This document shows, in pieces, positions 18,050-26,690 of a stretch of 64,000 bases of DNA. The translations under genes were made by a program, and so were the position numbers. The DNA is taken from the NCBI GenBank assembly GCA_019422105.1, contig JAHZDZ010000003.1, forward strand, positions 1 through 64,000. The letters run 5' to 3'. The stretch comes from Bacillota bacterium (GTDB lineage Bacteria > Bacillota > Clostridia > Lachnospirales > Anaerotignaceae). The notes under the pieces were generated by a model. The model saw only the letters and a program-made list of their open reading frames with translations, was not told the DNA's origin and did not search any database. Numbering within the stretch: position 1 is the stretch's first letter; the number at the start of each line of letters is the position of its first letter.

Positions 18050-19168
18050 TTACCTGAATTTTTTCATATTAGCGGCATCCTGCTCCTGATATTTTTTGAT
18101 ATTGCCTTTGTTGATATAACTTCGGTAAAAGACACATATTAATATCAGAATACCAAAATAACCGACAAAGGGATAGACGATATTAACCAGCTTGCCGAAG
18201 GGCAGAGCGGATAAAACCAGAGCTGCGGCTACGGCAGCAACACATATGATGTTATATTTTTTTGTCCTTTCCTCCGCAAAACGGTTGCAAACCATCCAAA
18301 GCATGGGAATGGCACTGGAATAAATGCCCGCCATAATAATAATGGTAAAAAGGCCAGCCAGGGCAGGGTGAATATTGCCAGCAAGATAAAGAGAAGGGAT
18401 AGCCTTATCATGAACGCCCTGCAAAGAAGCCAAAAGACCTGTATTCATAATGACAATGGCAAGAATCAGAGCAAAGCCTCCCATGGCGCCGCCCCAAGCG
18501 GCGCTTGCGTCATTTTTGGCAGTAAGGGAAAGCTGTATCATAAAGGGAAGAAGGACAATGGTCATATATCCCATATACAATAACCCGCTTGTTATCCAGC
18601 TTGAGGTAGAGCTTGCAACCTCGACCTGCGTTATGACTTCGCCGGCAGTTTTCAGTCCGTCAAGATTCTGAAGGGTGGAAATGATACCGACTGCCAATGA
18701 AAAAACAATGATGACAGGCCCTATTATGCCAATGATATCCACCAGCCTTTTCAGTCCCATCAAAACGGTTATGACGGCAAGAACAGCCATGATGCCTCTG
18801 CCAACGATAGTATTGATGCCGTAATACTCGGACAGGGATGCGCCTGCGCCGGAAAGCATGATGACAAAAACGGCAAAGACATAAAAGGCGGTAAACCAGT
18901 CAAAGAAGGTGCCAAGTACATCTCCGCAGTAATACTTGAATACGGTGGTGTCAGACTGAAATTTTAATTCCCTGCCTTTTTTCAGCAACGTATACCCGAA
19001 CCAGGTATATAAAAACCAGCTGATCAGGCAGGCGCCGTAGCTCCAATAGCCAAAGGCGGTGAAAAACTGCATAATTTCCTGACCGGTGGCAAAGCCGGAT
19101 CCAATTACGAAAGCAATATAGGCCCCTCCAATCATGATGATGTTTGCGATGTCTTTTTTATTGTTCAA
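18050..19168 (-). CDS. YkvI-family membrane transporter-like protein, copy 2
   Basis: Close paralogue of the gene at 16228 (372 residues). It shares GGAYIAFVIGSGFATGQEIMQFFTAFGYW, RELKFQSDTTVFKYYCGD, GLKRLVDIIGIIGPVIIVFSL and GIYSSAIPMLWMVCNRFAEE with it. The shared long stretches point to a tandem duplication followed by divergence. LeuT-fold transporter expected; substrate unknown. Start MNNKKDIANI after a GGGGGAT-type ribosome binding site. The two copies are 658 bases apart on the same strand, so they are probably transcribed separately. Confidence 0.83.
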   Translation of the reverse strand: MNNKKDIANIIMIGGAYIAFVIGSGFATGQEIMQFFTAFGYWSYGACLISWFLYTWFGYTLLKKGRELKFQSDTTVFKYYCGDVLGTFFDWFTAFYVFAVFVIMLSGAGASLSEYYGINTIVGRGIMAVLAVITVLMGLKRLVDIIGIIGPVIIVFSLAVGIISTLQNLDGLKTAGEVITQVEVASSTSSWITSGLLYMGYMTIVLLPFMIQLSLTAKNDASAAWGGAMGGFALILAIVIMNTGLLASLQGVHDKAIPSLYLAGNIHPALAGLFTIIIMAGIYSSAIPMLWMVCNRFAEERTKKYNIICVAAVAAALVLSALPFGKLVNIVYPFVGYFGILILICVFYRSYINKGNIKKYQEQDAANMKKFR

Positions 19169-19310
19169 ATAAAATCCCCCGTTTCCGTAGATAATTTTTA
19201 TAACTATAACACTAATTTTTGTAAAAATCAGTAACCGTCTTTACAAAAATAAGGATTTTTGTATGATGTTGGAGTGAAGATATGACAATTGACCTATGGA
19301 TATAATAAAA

Positions 19311-19337
19311 GCCCCATCGCAAGCGATGGGGCAGCAG
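19311..19337 (-). terminator. Terminator after the SASP gene
   Basis: GCCCCATCGC and GCGATGGGGC form a 10-bp perfect stem; on the minus strand it is followed by TTTTATTATA. Confidence 0.85.
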
Positions 19338-19377
19338 TAATATACTTTTAAATTTTAAATTGTTTTAAATTTTAAAA

Positions 19378-19611
19378 TTATTTACTTGGATAAGATGTGC
19401 CTTTGCCAGCCATCATCTGTTCCTGAGCTTCAATCATTTTCTTAACCATGTATCCGCCAACATAACCATTCTGAGCGGATGTAAGGTCGCCGTTGTAACC
19501 TTGTTTCAAAGGTACGCCGATTTCGTTAGCTACTTCATATTTGAACTGCTCTAATGCAGCTCTTGCTTCAGGTACATTAACTTTGTTAGAACTAGAATTT
19601 GAACTTGCCAT
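19378..19611 (-). CDS. Alpha/beta-type small acid-soluble spore protein
   Basis: DNA-coating spore protein made in the forespore; binds and protects DNA and is cleaved at germination by the GPR protease. 77 residues. The two family motifs are clear: KYEVANEIGVPL (containing the GPR cleavage region) and LTSAQNGYVGGYMVKKMIE. A strong AAGGAGG precedes the ATG. Minus-strand sequence upstream (TGAGCAA, 17 bases, CAAATAA) faintly resembles a SigF/SigG promoter. It shows that this organism, or its recent ancestor, sporulates. Its place inside the D-amino acid block is probably chance. Confidence 0.95.
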   Translation of the reverse strand: MASSNSSSNKVNVPEARAALEQFKYEVANEIGVPLKQGYNGDLTSAQNGYVGGYMVKKMIEAQEQMMAGKGTSYPSK

Positions 19612-20130
19612 AATTTTGTTTCCTCCTTGTAATAAATAACTTATTTGGTGTTACAGTAGTATTATTGCTCACCCGGGATTTAATATGTAGGAACATATTG
19701 GAACTTAATTCACAAATTTTTCTAGCGCAAATGCGCTGTTTTGAAGTACGGGCTTTACCGTATTGTGATTAGTAGAAAGTCAGAATTTTTTGCAGTGAGG
19801 ATATCATTTGAATATTTTATGTATTTTGATACTTATTGTCTTATTCTTGCCCAACCTTTGTGAAGCGATTGCATAAGGATATTTTTTACGTTAGTATTTT
19901 AACTATAGTACGTGAACCTTGATTAGCATTGTCTTTTTCATACATTTTTTATGTATTTTATAGGCGTACTGCGGTTTAAAAGATGTATTGTGCATGTGAA
20001 AAATGTAAAAACAGTAAAAAATAAGAGACATATGAAATGAATTATGAGTTATGCAAAGGCAGACAATTTTTTAGAACGAACATTGCCTTTTTATCTCAGA
20101 GATTTGTTTCAATGCAAAGGAGAGATAATA
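19612..20130. other. Intergenic region, 519 bp
   Basis: Divergent promoter region between the spore protein and the PLP enzyme. It holds a small hairpin (AGCGCAAATGCGCT, 19724-19737). Frame continues upstream of 20131 for 29 codons, but that stretch has no ribosome binding site and no family similarity. Nothing else supported. Confidence 0.5.
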
Positions 20131-21255
20131 ATGAGAGAGTCTGATCTTCAAACGCCGTCAATTGTAGTTGATCTGGATATTCTGGAAAGCAACATCAAAA
20201 ATATGCAGAGAGTATGTTCCGAAAATGGAAAACAGCTTTGGCCAATGATTAAAACACATAAAAGCACGGAAATGATACGGATGCAGATGGAAGCGGGCGC
20301 TACAGGCTTTTTGGCCGGAACGCTGGACGAGTGTGAAGCGCTTTTTGAGGCCGGAGTAAAAAATATTATGTTTGCCTATCCGGTTGCCGGTGAAGCTAAT
20401 TTAAAAAGAGTGTATGAGCTTGCTGCGAAATGTCCGGGCTTTCTTATCAGAATAGACACAAGGGACAGCGCAGCTTTGATTGATGCGGGTGCAAAAAAGG
20501 CAGGGGTCAAAGTAAACTATACCTTAATTCTTGATATTGGTCTTCATCGTTTCGGTGTGCCAAACAGTGAAATTGTTGCGCTGGCGGATTCGCTGAGGGA
20601 ATTTGACAATCTGGTGTTAAAGGGCCTTTCTACTCACCCGGGTCATGTATATGCTGCCCAGAGGCCGGAAGAGGTACAGGGCTATGTAGAGCAGGAAACG
20701 GGGAGAGTTTATGAGGCTGTGAAGGATCTGGAGGCCGCAGGCTATAAACTTGAGCTTGTGACAAGCGGCAGTACGGCTACGGTTTACGGCTCTGTGAAGG
20801 ATGGCCGCAGCTTTAATGTTTTCCATCCCGGCAATTACGTATTTAACGATAGCATACAGATGTCTCTTGGCATTGCGAAGGAGAGCGAGTGCTCCCTTTA
20901 TGTTCTTGCTACCGTTATCTCGCATCCCGCTGAAGACAGGCTGATTATTGATGCGGGAACAAAATGCCTGGGTCTTGATAAGGGTGCCCATGGAAATGAT
21001 ACGCTGAGAGGCTATGGACATGTTATCGGTCATCCCGAGCTTTTGGTGGATACTCTTTCCGAGGAGGTTGCAAAGATTATTATTGAGGGAAGGACAGACG
21101 TCAAGGTAGGAGATAAAATTAAAATCATACCTAATCATGCCTGCCCGTCCGCAAACTTTACCAGCTACCTTGTCGGCGTCAGAAAGGGTGAAATAGAAAG
21201 ACTGATTGAGGTTGACATTAGAAACAATTCTACAAAGAAAAACGTTATGCTGTAA
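20131..21255 (+). CDS. D-serine dehydratase-like / D-threonine aldolase-like PLP enzyme
   Basis: Fold-type III PLP enzyme (alanine racemase N-terminal barrel plus D-serine dehydratase-like C-terminal domain). Members cleave or deaminate D-amino acids such as D-serine, D-threonine or 3-hydroxy-D-aspartate. The PLP lysine lies in MIKTHKS (about Lys41), GLHRFGVP and LSTHPGHVY follow, TSGSTAT is a phosphate-binding type loop, and NHACPSANF near the C-terminus carries the His and Cys that bind zinc in this family. AAGGAGA before the ATG at 20131 decides the start. Near three D-aminoacylases, it could consume the D-amino acids they release; the exact reaction is open. Confidence 0.82.
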   Translation: MRESDLQTPSIVVDLDILESNIKNMQRVCSENGKQLWPMIKTHKSTEMIRMQMEAGATGFLAGTLDECEALFEAGVKNIMFAYPVAGEANLKRVYELAAKCPGFLIRIDTRDSAALIDAGAKKAGVKVNYTLILDIGLHRFGVPNSEIVALADSLREFDNLVLKGLSTHPGHVYAAQRPEEVQGYVEQETGRVYEAVKDLEAAGYKLELVTSGSTATVYGSVKDGRSFNVFHPGNYVFNDSIQMSLGIAKESECSLYVLATVISHPAEDRLIIDAGTKCLGLDKGAHGNDTLRGYGHVIGHPELLVDTLSEEVAKIIIEGRTDVKVGDKIKIIPNHACPSANFTSYLVGVRKGEIERLIEVDIRNNSTKKNVML

Positions 21256-21425
21256 TTTATTTGCGGACTTTCAATAAATGCAGATAGTTATACAGAGAAC
21301 AAATAAGCATTTTGTTGTATCTGAAGCAAGGGAAAAGAAACAAAGAGGGGTTAGTACCAGTGCTTCACAACCTTTTTCCTGACCTTCGATATAAAAAACT
21401 GCTGGTTTTTAAGCAGAGCAGAGGC

Positions 21426-21466
21426 AAAAAACAGGCCGGACGATTCTTCATCCGGCTTGTTTTTAT
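21426..21466 (+). terminator. Terminator after the PLP enzyme
   Basis: AAAAAACAGGCCGGA and TCCGGCTTGTTTTT pair with one mismatch around a 10-base loop. The rest of 21256-21563 shows no gene. Confidence 0.82.
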
Positions 21467-21563
21467 TTGGGAATATATGGGCAAATGGCAGGTTATTGAA
21501 AAAGAATAGTTTAAGATGCTTTCTTAATGAAATTGTGCATTGCCGATTCAATGGGACGGCAAG

Positions 21564-22619
21564 TCAAATACCGTATTCAGAGGAAAGATTAATAATAATC
21601 TCTTTTCCAAAAAATGTGACAGACGCTATTTCCTTTTCATTAATTACAGTTTCAAAGGTTTTTATAAATAAAATTTTGCCTGTGGAATAATCAAAATGGT
21701 GCATACCATGAAAGATACTGGTCGTTTCGGCAGTACCGTCTTTATAGTTAATGGTGACAGGATAAAGGTCCGAATATTTATTGTCCCCAAGTTCTTCCCA
21801 TCTGCCGGCAGCGTCATTGATTTCCCTTGCAAATGAGCTTTCAAGCTTAACCGTAATTGAGATGGGGGAGACGGATATGGTTTTGATTTCAGCACTGTAG
21901 TCAAACATTTTGATTGCCTGGTTTATTTGATAATCCGTGGAGTAATTCTTGAAATCAAGCGGGAAAGATGTTTTCCAATTGCCGGATATAACAGATGTGA
22001 ACTCTCCGGGTATTGTGTCGGATCCGGTAAGGTTTGTAAGCTCTAAATGAAGCTTTTGGCCCATTAAGCTTTTTTGTGTGTGAATACGCAAAACCATGCT
22101 GATTTTATTATCATCTCTGTTTTCATCTTTTAGGGAGACGATCTCGTAATCTGCAAAGCCGGTGCCAAAGTCAATATTAATATCCTCAAAATCATAGTGC
22201 GCTTTATTTAAAACTGTTTCATGGGACGCTGTAAAGTCCATTAAAATGAAAGCTACATTGCTGTCGCCTATCACTTGCTTTATGTCTAGAGTCCCGTTTT
22301 TATTCTTTACCTGCTTATTCACAATATAAGCTCCATCTGCCAGGTATTCTGCCTGCGCCTCATTAGATGGTTTTAGAAAATGCAGAAAATCAATATCCAA
22401 TCCCATATGTGCGGCAGCAAGTACAGTTGTTACAATACAGCATAATGAAATCATTGCGGCTGTCGTTAAAGCCGGCATGAAACGTTTTTTAGAAATGTTC
22501 TCTTTATTCTCTTCCATTTTATTTTCATAGCTGTCTGAAATATTGCTGAGCATTCGTTCTTTTTGTTCTTCGCTCGGTTCAAGTATTTCAGATATTTTTT
22601 TCATCATTTTTTCATCCAA
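21564..22619 (-). CDS. DUF4179 membrane protein, putative anti-sigma factor
   Basis: Probable partner that restrains the ECF sigma factor encoded just upstream. Residues 1-45 are a charged cytoplasmic segment (EQKERMLSNISDSYENKMEE), residues ~48-70 are one membrane helix (LTTAAMISLCCIVTTVLAAA), and the rest is an extracytoplasmic DUF4179-type domain. It starts at a TTG with GGAGGG upstream and overlaps the sigma factor gene by 8 bases, so the two are coupled. DUF4179 proteins commonly accompany ECF sigma factors in Firmicutes. The signal sensed is unknown. Confidence 0.8.
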   Translation of the reverse strand: MDEKMMKKISEILEPSEEQKERMLSNISDSYENKMEENKENISKKRFMPALTTAAMISLCCIVTTVLAAAHMGLDIDFLHFLKPSNEAQAEYLADGAYIVNKQVKNKNGTLDIKQVIGDSNVAFILMDFTASHETVLNKAHYDFEDINIDFGTGFADYEIVSLKDENRDDNKISMVLRIHTQKSLMGQKLHLELTNLTGSDTIPGEFTSVISGNWKTSFPLDFKNYSTDYQINQAIKMFDYSAEIKTISVSPISITVKLESSFAREINDAAGRWEELGDNKYSDLYPVTINYKDGTAETTSIFHGMHHFDYSTGKILFIKTFETVINEKEIASVTFFGKEIIINLSSEYGI

Positions 22620-23112
22620 AGTTTTTCCCTCCTAAATCTAACTTAAGTTTTTCACGTCCCCTTTGCAGCTGCGAACGGATTGTACTTTCATTGCGTTTTA
22701 AAAGTACTGCTATTTCTTTAACTGAATAATCTTCAAAATAATAAAGGTATAAAATTATTTTGTATTTTTCCGGCAGGGAGAGAAATTTTATCATTATTTC
22801 CGTTTCCTGCTTCCCTTCGCTAACAGCAGTATCGGGCAGCGTTTCAATATCAATTCGACGCCGTTTCCACCAGGATTTCAGTATATCCTTGCAGTGATTT
22901 TTTGCTGTTGTGATGAACCACGCTTTTTCATGTTCATTATCATTAAAATACACGCCTGATTGCAGCAATTTCAGGAATACGGATTGAACAGCGTCTTCTG
23001 CATCAACAGGATTTTTCAAGTATATATAACAAAGCTTATAAACTCTATTGATATTCCTTTGGTACAGTTCAGCCAACTCTTTATCCGTTCGCAGTAAAGA
23101 ATTGTCCTCCAT
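22612..23112 (-). CDS. ECF-type RNA polymerase sigma factor
   Basis: Sigma-70 family, ECF group. Region 2 is visible as YQRNINRVYKLCYIYLKNPVDAEDAVQSVFLKLLQ with AWFITTAKNHCKDILKSWW; region 4 as LPEKYKIILYLYYFEDYSVKEIAVLLKRNESTIRSQLQRGREKLK. 166 residues, normal for ECF factors. The ATG at 23112 follows AGGAGGTGA. It is co-transcribed with its overlapping DUF4179 partner. Target genes cannot be read from this window; such pairs usually respond to envelope stress. Confidence 0.93.
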   Translation of the reverse strand: MEDNSLLRTDKELAELYQRNINRVYKLCYIYLKNPVDAEDAVQSVFLKLLQSGVYFNDNEHEKAWFITTAKNHCKDILKSWWKRRRIDIETLPDTAVSEGKQETEIMIKFLSLPEKYKIILYLYYFEDYSVKEIAVLLKRNESTIRSQLQRGREKLKLDLGGKNFG

Positions 23113-23242
23113 CAACTCACCTCCTATCTATAACACGATTCATCCATCAAAAAAGTCCCGTATCACATAAAAATAATTTTTGAAAAGAAATTGGCCTCAG
23201 AGCTGCCGATTCGTAAAGACGGCTATACCTCCGCTATTTTTA

Positions 23243-23271
23243 TTGTTTGAATCCACATGAACTATTATAAT
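23243..23271 (+). promoter_or_regulatory. Promoter of the MarR-DUF5131 pair
   Basis: TTGTTT (23243-23248), 17-base spacer, TATAAT (23266-23271), 14 bases before the MarR start codon. Confidence 0.6.
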
Positions 23272-23284
23272 TCGAGGTGATTGA

Positions 23285-23716
23285 ATGGATAATTATTTTA
23301 CAGCAAACGCAGTGCTTTCAATGTTCAGCAAAAATTATACGGATCTCAAAAAAGGGCTTCCTATTCGACCCAGTGAGATGGCTGTACTTAAAATCATTAC
23401 CCAAACGCCGGCTCCGCACACACCAGTATTGCTTGCTGAGCTTTTGAGGGTATCAAAACCCATGGTTACGGCTTACCTTACAGCATTATCTAAAAAGGAT
23501 TATATCAGGAAAAAGCAATCCCCAGAAGATAAAAGGGTTTTCTATATCCTGCCCACTGAAAAGGCATTGGAGCTTGTGGAGAGTGCAAAGACAGAATTGA
23601 ATGAACATCTTGAACAGTTGATAAAACAGATGGGACAAGACGAGTTCGATAATTTGGTCAGGCTTGCGGGTAAAGCAAATGAAGTGCTGGGGGCAAATCA
23701 AAGGGATAATAAATAA
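23285..23716 (+). CDS. MarR-family transcriptional regulator
   Basis: Winged-helix regulator of 143 residues. The DNA-binding core runs from about residue 38: PHTPVLLAELLRVSKPMVTAYLTALSKKDYIRKKQSPEDKRVFYILPTEKA, with the DKR wing motif typical of MarR. Terminal helices supply the dimer interface. AGGTGATTGA precedes the ATG. A short gap separates it from the DUF5131 gene, so the two form an operon. Ligand and targets unknown. Confidence 0.9.
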   Translation: MDNYFTANAVLSMFSKNYTDLKKGLPIRPSEMAVLKIITQTPAPHTPVLLAELLRVSKPMVTAYLTALSKKDYIRKKQSPEDKRVFYILPTEKALELVESAKTELNEHLEQLIKQMGQDEFDNLVRLAGKANEVLGANQRDNK

Positions 23717-23730
23717 AGGAGTATATGCTT

Positions 23731-24524
23731 ATGGATATTAATGATAAAATTTGGAACCCGTGGCATGGCTGCCATAAATGCAGTGAAGGCTGCCAAAATT
23801 GCTACGCATTCTTTCTGGATAAGCGGTATGGCAGGGACACGAATGAAGTTGTAAGAAACAAATCCGACTTCAACCTACCTCTAAAAAAGGATAGGGCTGG
23901 TAATTACAAGCTGAAAAGCGGCTCCTTTGTGCGTGTCTGTATGACGAGTGACTATTTCATTGAAGAAGCGGACGAATGGCGGGGGGAGGCATGGGATTTC
24001 ATACGTCAAAGACCTGATGTTACCTTTTCCCTTTTGACCAAGAGAGCGAGAAGAATAAAAGAGAGTTTGCCGTATGATTGGGACAATGTTACTTTCTCCG
24101 TTTCCTGCGAAAATCAAGAGCGGTTGAAGGAAAGAATGCCATATTGGCAATTCCATCTAAGCATAGATGGGTAAGCTTGAAACCCTTTATAGGTGAAATT
24201 GAGATTGACAAATATCTTGCCGCAGGGCAGATCGAAGCAGTGCTTGCAGGCGGAGAAAATTATCTTGGCTCAAGGCCGCTTTACTGTGAATGGGTACAAA
24301 AGGTCTACGACGCATGTGAAAAGTATAATGTGCAGCTCATTTTTGGTCATACCGGGAACGTCTTTATAAATGACGGTAAGGAGTATAAAATCCACAATCG
24401 AACTGAGCAAATGGTACAGGCTTTAAAGAGCGGCCTAAATTATCCGCAAAAGGATATTGAAAAGGAAATCAATGCAATTTACGCAAGGAGAGAAGTCCTC
24501 ACAAAGTTGAAAAAGAAAAAATAA
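23731..24524 (+). pseudogene. DUF5131 (phage Gp37/Gp68-like) gene with a frameshift
   Basis: The N-terminal half (WNPWHGCHKCSEGCQNCYAF...VTFSLLTKRARRI...VTFSVSCENQERLKERMP) stops early at 24174. The C-terminal half (AIPSKHRWVSLKPFIGEIEI...AVLAGGENYLGSRPLYCEWV) continues in another frame to 24524. One base missing at about 24140/24141, in the CC after ATG of the ERMP-ILAIPSK junction, accounts for the break, so a recent inactivation or a sequencing error is likely. CSEGCQNC is a CxxxCxxC pattern like that of radical SAM enzymes. The family is uncharacterised and seen in phages and bacteria. The ATG at 23731 lies 9 bases after GGAG. Confidence 0.82.
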
Positions 24525-24972
24525 TATATATTTTGTGAACTAACGGTAAGTTTTTGTGCGATTTAAGGAGAGCCGCCAGATTCCGGACAACAAGCTTGTC
24601 ATGCAGTCTGTCTGGTTTCAGCAGGCGATGAGACACTGTAAAGGGGCTGTAATTATTCATTTCGGAGGCCGGTTTCATGGCTTCTCAAAGACTGTCTGGA
24701 AAAGTACCATTTCTTCCAAATTAACATATTCATCAGCAAATAAAGATGCTGCAAAATCCGTAACTATACGGCTTTGCGGCCGTTTGACGTGTACTATGAA
24801 ACATTTGCCGACAGCAGATAAGCCGTACAGCATGAATTGTCAATCCGCTCAAGGAATAGGGCTGAAGTGAGAGGGGCAAAAACAGTTCATTTGTGTTTGG
24901 CAGGCATTTCCCAAAACTCATTTCATAAATGTTACGAAACTTCCATATAAATTGTAAAAAGGGGGAGAGGAA
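24525..24972. other. Region without a supported gene; possible gene remnants
   Basis: Open frames are present but lack ribosome binding sites and family similarity. In one frame RPFDVYYETFADS at 24776-24820 looks protein-like and runs into a stop, which hints at decayed coding sequence. I cannot name the source. Confidence 0.3.
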
Positions 24973-25926
24973 ATGCTCAAAAAATATATACCTGCTATGA
25001 TTGCGGCTGTGGCTGGCTTTGTCATTTTTACCTTTAACACATACGCAGTTGGGGATGATATTACGACAAGGGAAATACAAAGTCCCAATACGGCGGCTAA
25101 CAGGGAAAGCATTGCTCGCAAGATACTTGATGCGACAGGAAGACAGGATCAGTTTGATCCCTCCGAGGCGCAGCTTGTGACAATTTATTACGGCAACGTA
25201 GACGGGGAGGGTAGACCGGAGGCCGTCATTGCCCTGCAGTTTTCGCCAAAAAATACCATTGTCGCCGTCTATTCACCGACAGAGGACGGATACACCTATG
25301 TGGGGGATTTGGGAGAGTTTTATGATGTCAGAACAATTGAGTTTATGCCCATACGCTCTTTAGGCAGAAGTGCGGTTATCATTCGTGAGGATGCGAATCA
25401 GAACATCGGCGCCTTTGAGGAAAGCTCCTTTGTACGGGGATATTTGTATGATAACGGTACATTCAGGGAGGTTTTGAGTATTCCCGAAAGCATCAAGGCA
25501 TCCTGGAATGATTTGTGGACAAATGATGGACAGAGCAATATACGCTGGCAGAGAATTACTCAGAATACGGACGCTTCCTGGACGGATGTAAACTTTCCGG
25601 TGCTGGATATGGTTTATTACCAGGCGCACAGTATATCAAGCAATACGGAGGATAAAAATATACCGGAGGACTCCACCTTTACTCCCATTAAGGAACGTGT
25701 TGAAACGGAACAATTTTATTGGAGTGATGCATGGAGAAGATTCATACTGTCTGAAAAAATCGACAATCAGTCGGGTCAGACCGTGGCGGTTATTGAGGAT
25801 TTTGGCGTTTCTCCCTATGCGTTGCTGGAGGAATACGGGGACAACAGCGAAAAAATGCGCATAGAGCGTCAGGACGGCTCTCAGGAGATTGTATACAAAA
25901 ATACTCTGAGCGATTTACCGGAATAA
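24973..25926 (+). CDS. Predicted secreted or membrane-anchored protein, unknown function
   Basis: No family recognised. The N-terminus MLKKYIPAMIAAVAGFVIFTFNTYAVG is a signal peptide or single anchor. The following ~290 residues are mixed alpha/beta and include LVTIYYGNVDGEGRPEAVIALQ (a VCBS/FG-GAP-like D.DGDG-type strand loop, only a resemblance), VIIREDANQNIGAFEESS, and a final domain from about residue 235. GGGGGAGAGG precedes the ATG. A strong terminator follows, so it is probably a single-gene transcript. Confidence 0.72.
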   Translation: MLKKYIPAMIAAVAGFVIFTFNTYAVGDDITTREIQSPNTAANRESIARKILDATGRQDQFDPSEAQLVTIYYGNVDGEGRPEAVIALQFSPKNTIVAVYSPTEDGYTYVGDLGEFYDVRTIEFMPIRSLGRSAVIIREDANQNIGAFEESSFVRGYLYDNGTFREVLSIPESIKASWNDLWTNDGQSNIRWQRITQNTDASWTDVNFPVLDMVYYQAHSISSNTEDKNIPEDSTFTPIKERVETEQFYWSDAWRRFILSEKIDNQSGQTVAVIEDFGVSPYALLEEYGDNSEKMRIERQDGSQEIVYKNTLSDLPE

Positions 25927-25963
25927 AAAACAGGTACGGCTTTTGTCCGTACCTGTTTTTTGC
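25925..25963 (+). terminator. Terminator after the secreted protein
   Basis: AAAAAACAGGTACGG and CCGTACCTGTTTTTT form a 15-bp stem overlapping the stop codon. Confidence 0.92.
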
Positions 25964-26022
25964 CTGTGTGTCAGATATGATGAAAAGATTCAAAGCGGTT
26001 GGGCAAACTTTCCCGTTAATGG

Positions 26023-26051
26023 TTGAGGTTTTATTTGGATTCAAGTATAAT
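26023..26051 (+). promoter_or_regulatory. Promoter of ruvAB
   Basis: TTGAGG (26023-26028), 17-base spacer, TATAAT (26046-26051), 29 bases before the ruvA start. Confidence 0.65.
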
Positions 26052-26080
26052 AAATTTATTATGGGAAAGGAAAAAGAGCT

Positions 26081-26683
26081 ATGATATCATATATAAGGGG
26101 AACGCTGGAGGAAATCAGCGACAGCTATTTTATTATAGAGTGCGGCGGTATAGGCTACAGGGTGTTTGTATCGGGAAATACGGCGGCAAAATATACACAG
26201 ACAGGGATTTCCGTCAAAATATATACCTATATGAGTGTTAAGGAGGACGGTATTTCCCTGTTTGGATTTTCGTCTATGGAGGAGCTTGATATTTTTCAGA
26301 AGCTTTTATCTGTATCGGGAGTAGGTCCCAAGGCGGCCTTGGGCTTCCTTGATACCTTAAATCCGACAGAAATCATATTGGCGGTTATCAGTGAGGATAT
26401 AAAGACGCTGAGCCGGGCGCCCGGTATCGGAAAAAAGACGGCGCAGAGGGTAATACTGGATTTGAAGGACAAGTTTAAAAACATGGATTTTATAGAGTCT
26501 GTGAACAGGGAGAGTGTTGGGGGGAGCGTTTCGGTTTCCTCTGATGCCAAGTATGAGGCCATAGAAGCCCTGGCGGCTTTGGGCTACAGCCGCAGCGAGG
26601 CTTTACGGGCGGTAAATGCTGTTGATGCAGCCGGGCTTACAACAGAGGAAATACTGAAGGGCGCACTGAAAAAAATGATTTGA
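26081..26683 (+). CDS. ruvA: Holliday junction branch migration protein RuvA
   Basis: Binds Holliday junctions and loads the RuvB motor. 200 residues. Domain I starts MISYIRGTLEEISDSYFIIECGGIGYRVFV; domain II carries the helix-hairpin-helix motifs LLSVSGVGPKAALGFL and LSRAPGIGKKTAQRVILDLKDK; domain III (EAIEALAALGYSRSEALRAV) contacts RuvB. ruvB begins 8 bases after its stop. ruvC is not in the window. Confidence 0.97.
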   Translation: MISYIRGTLEEISDSYFIIECGGIGYRVFVSGNTAAKYTQTGISVKIYTYMSVKEDGISLFGFSSMEELDIFQKLLSVSGVGPKAALGFLDTLNPTEIILAVISEDIKTLSRAPGIGKKTAQRVILDLKDKFKNMDFIESVNRESVGGSVSVSSDAKYEAIEALAALGYSRSEALRAVNAVDAAGLTTEEILKGALKKMI

Positions 26684-26690
26684 GAAACAG

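Noticed and set aside
21312..21509. 65-residue frame after the PLP enzyme
   Set aside because: It runs through the terminator hairpin at 21426-21464 and has no family similarity.
24556..24870. 104-residue frame after the DUF5131 gene
   Set aside because: No recognisable domain, odd composition, and a more protein-like stretch lies in a different frame; treated as possible remnant.
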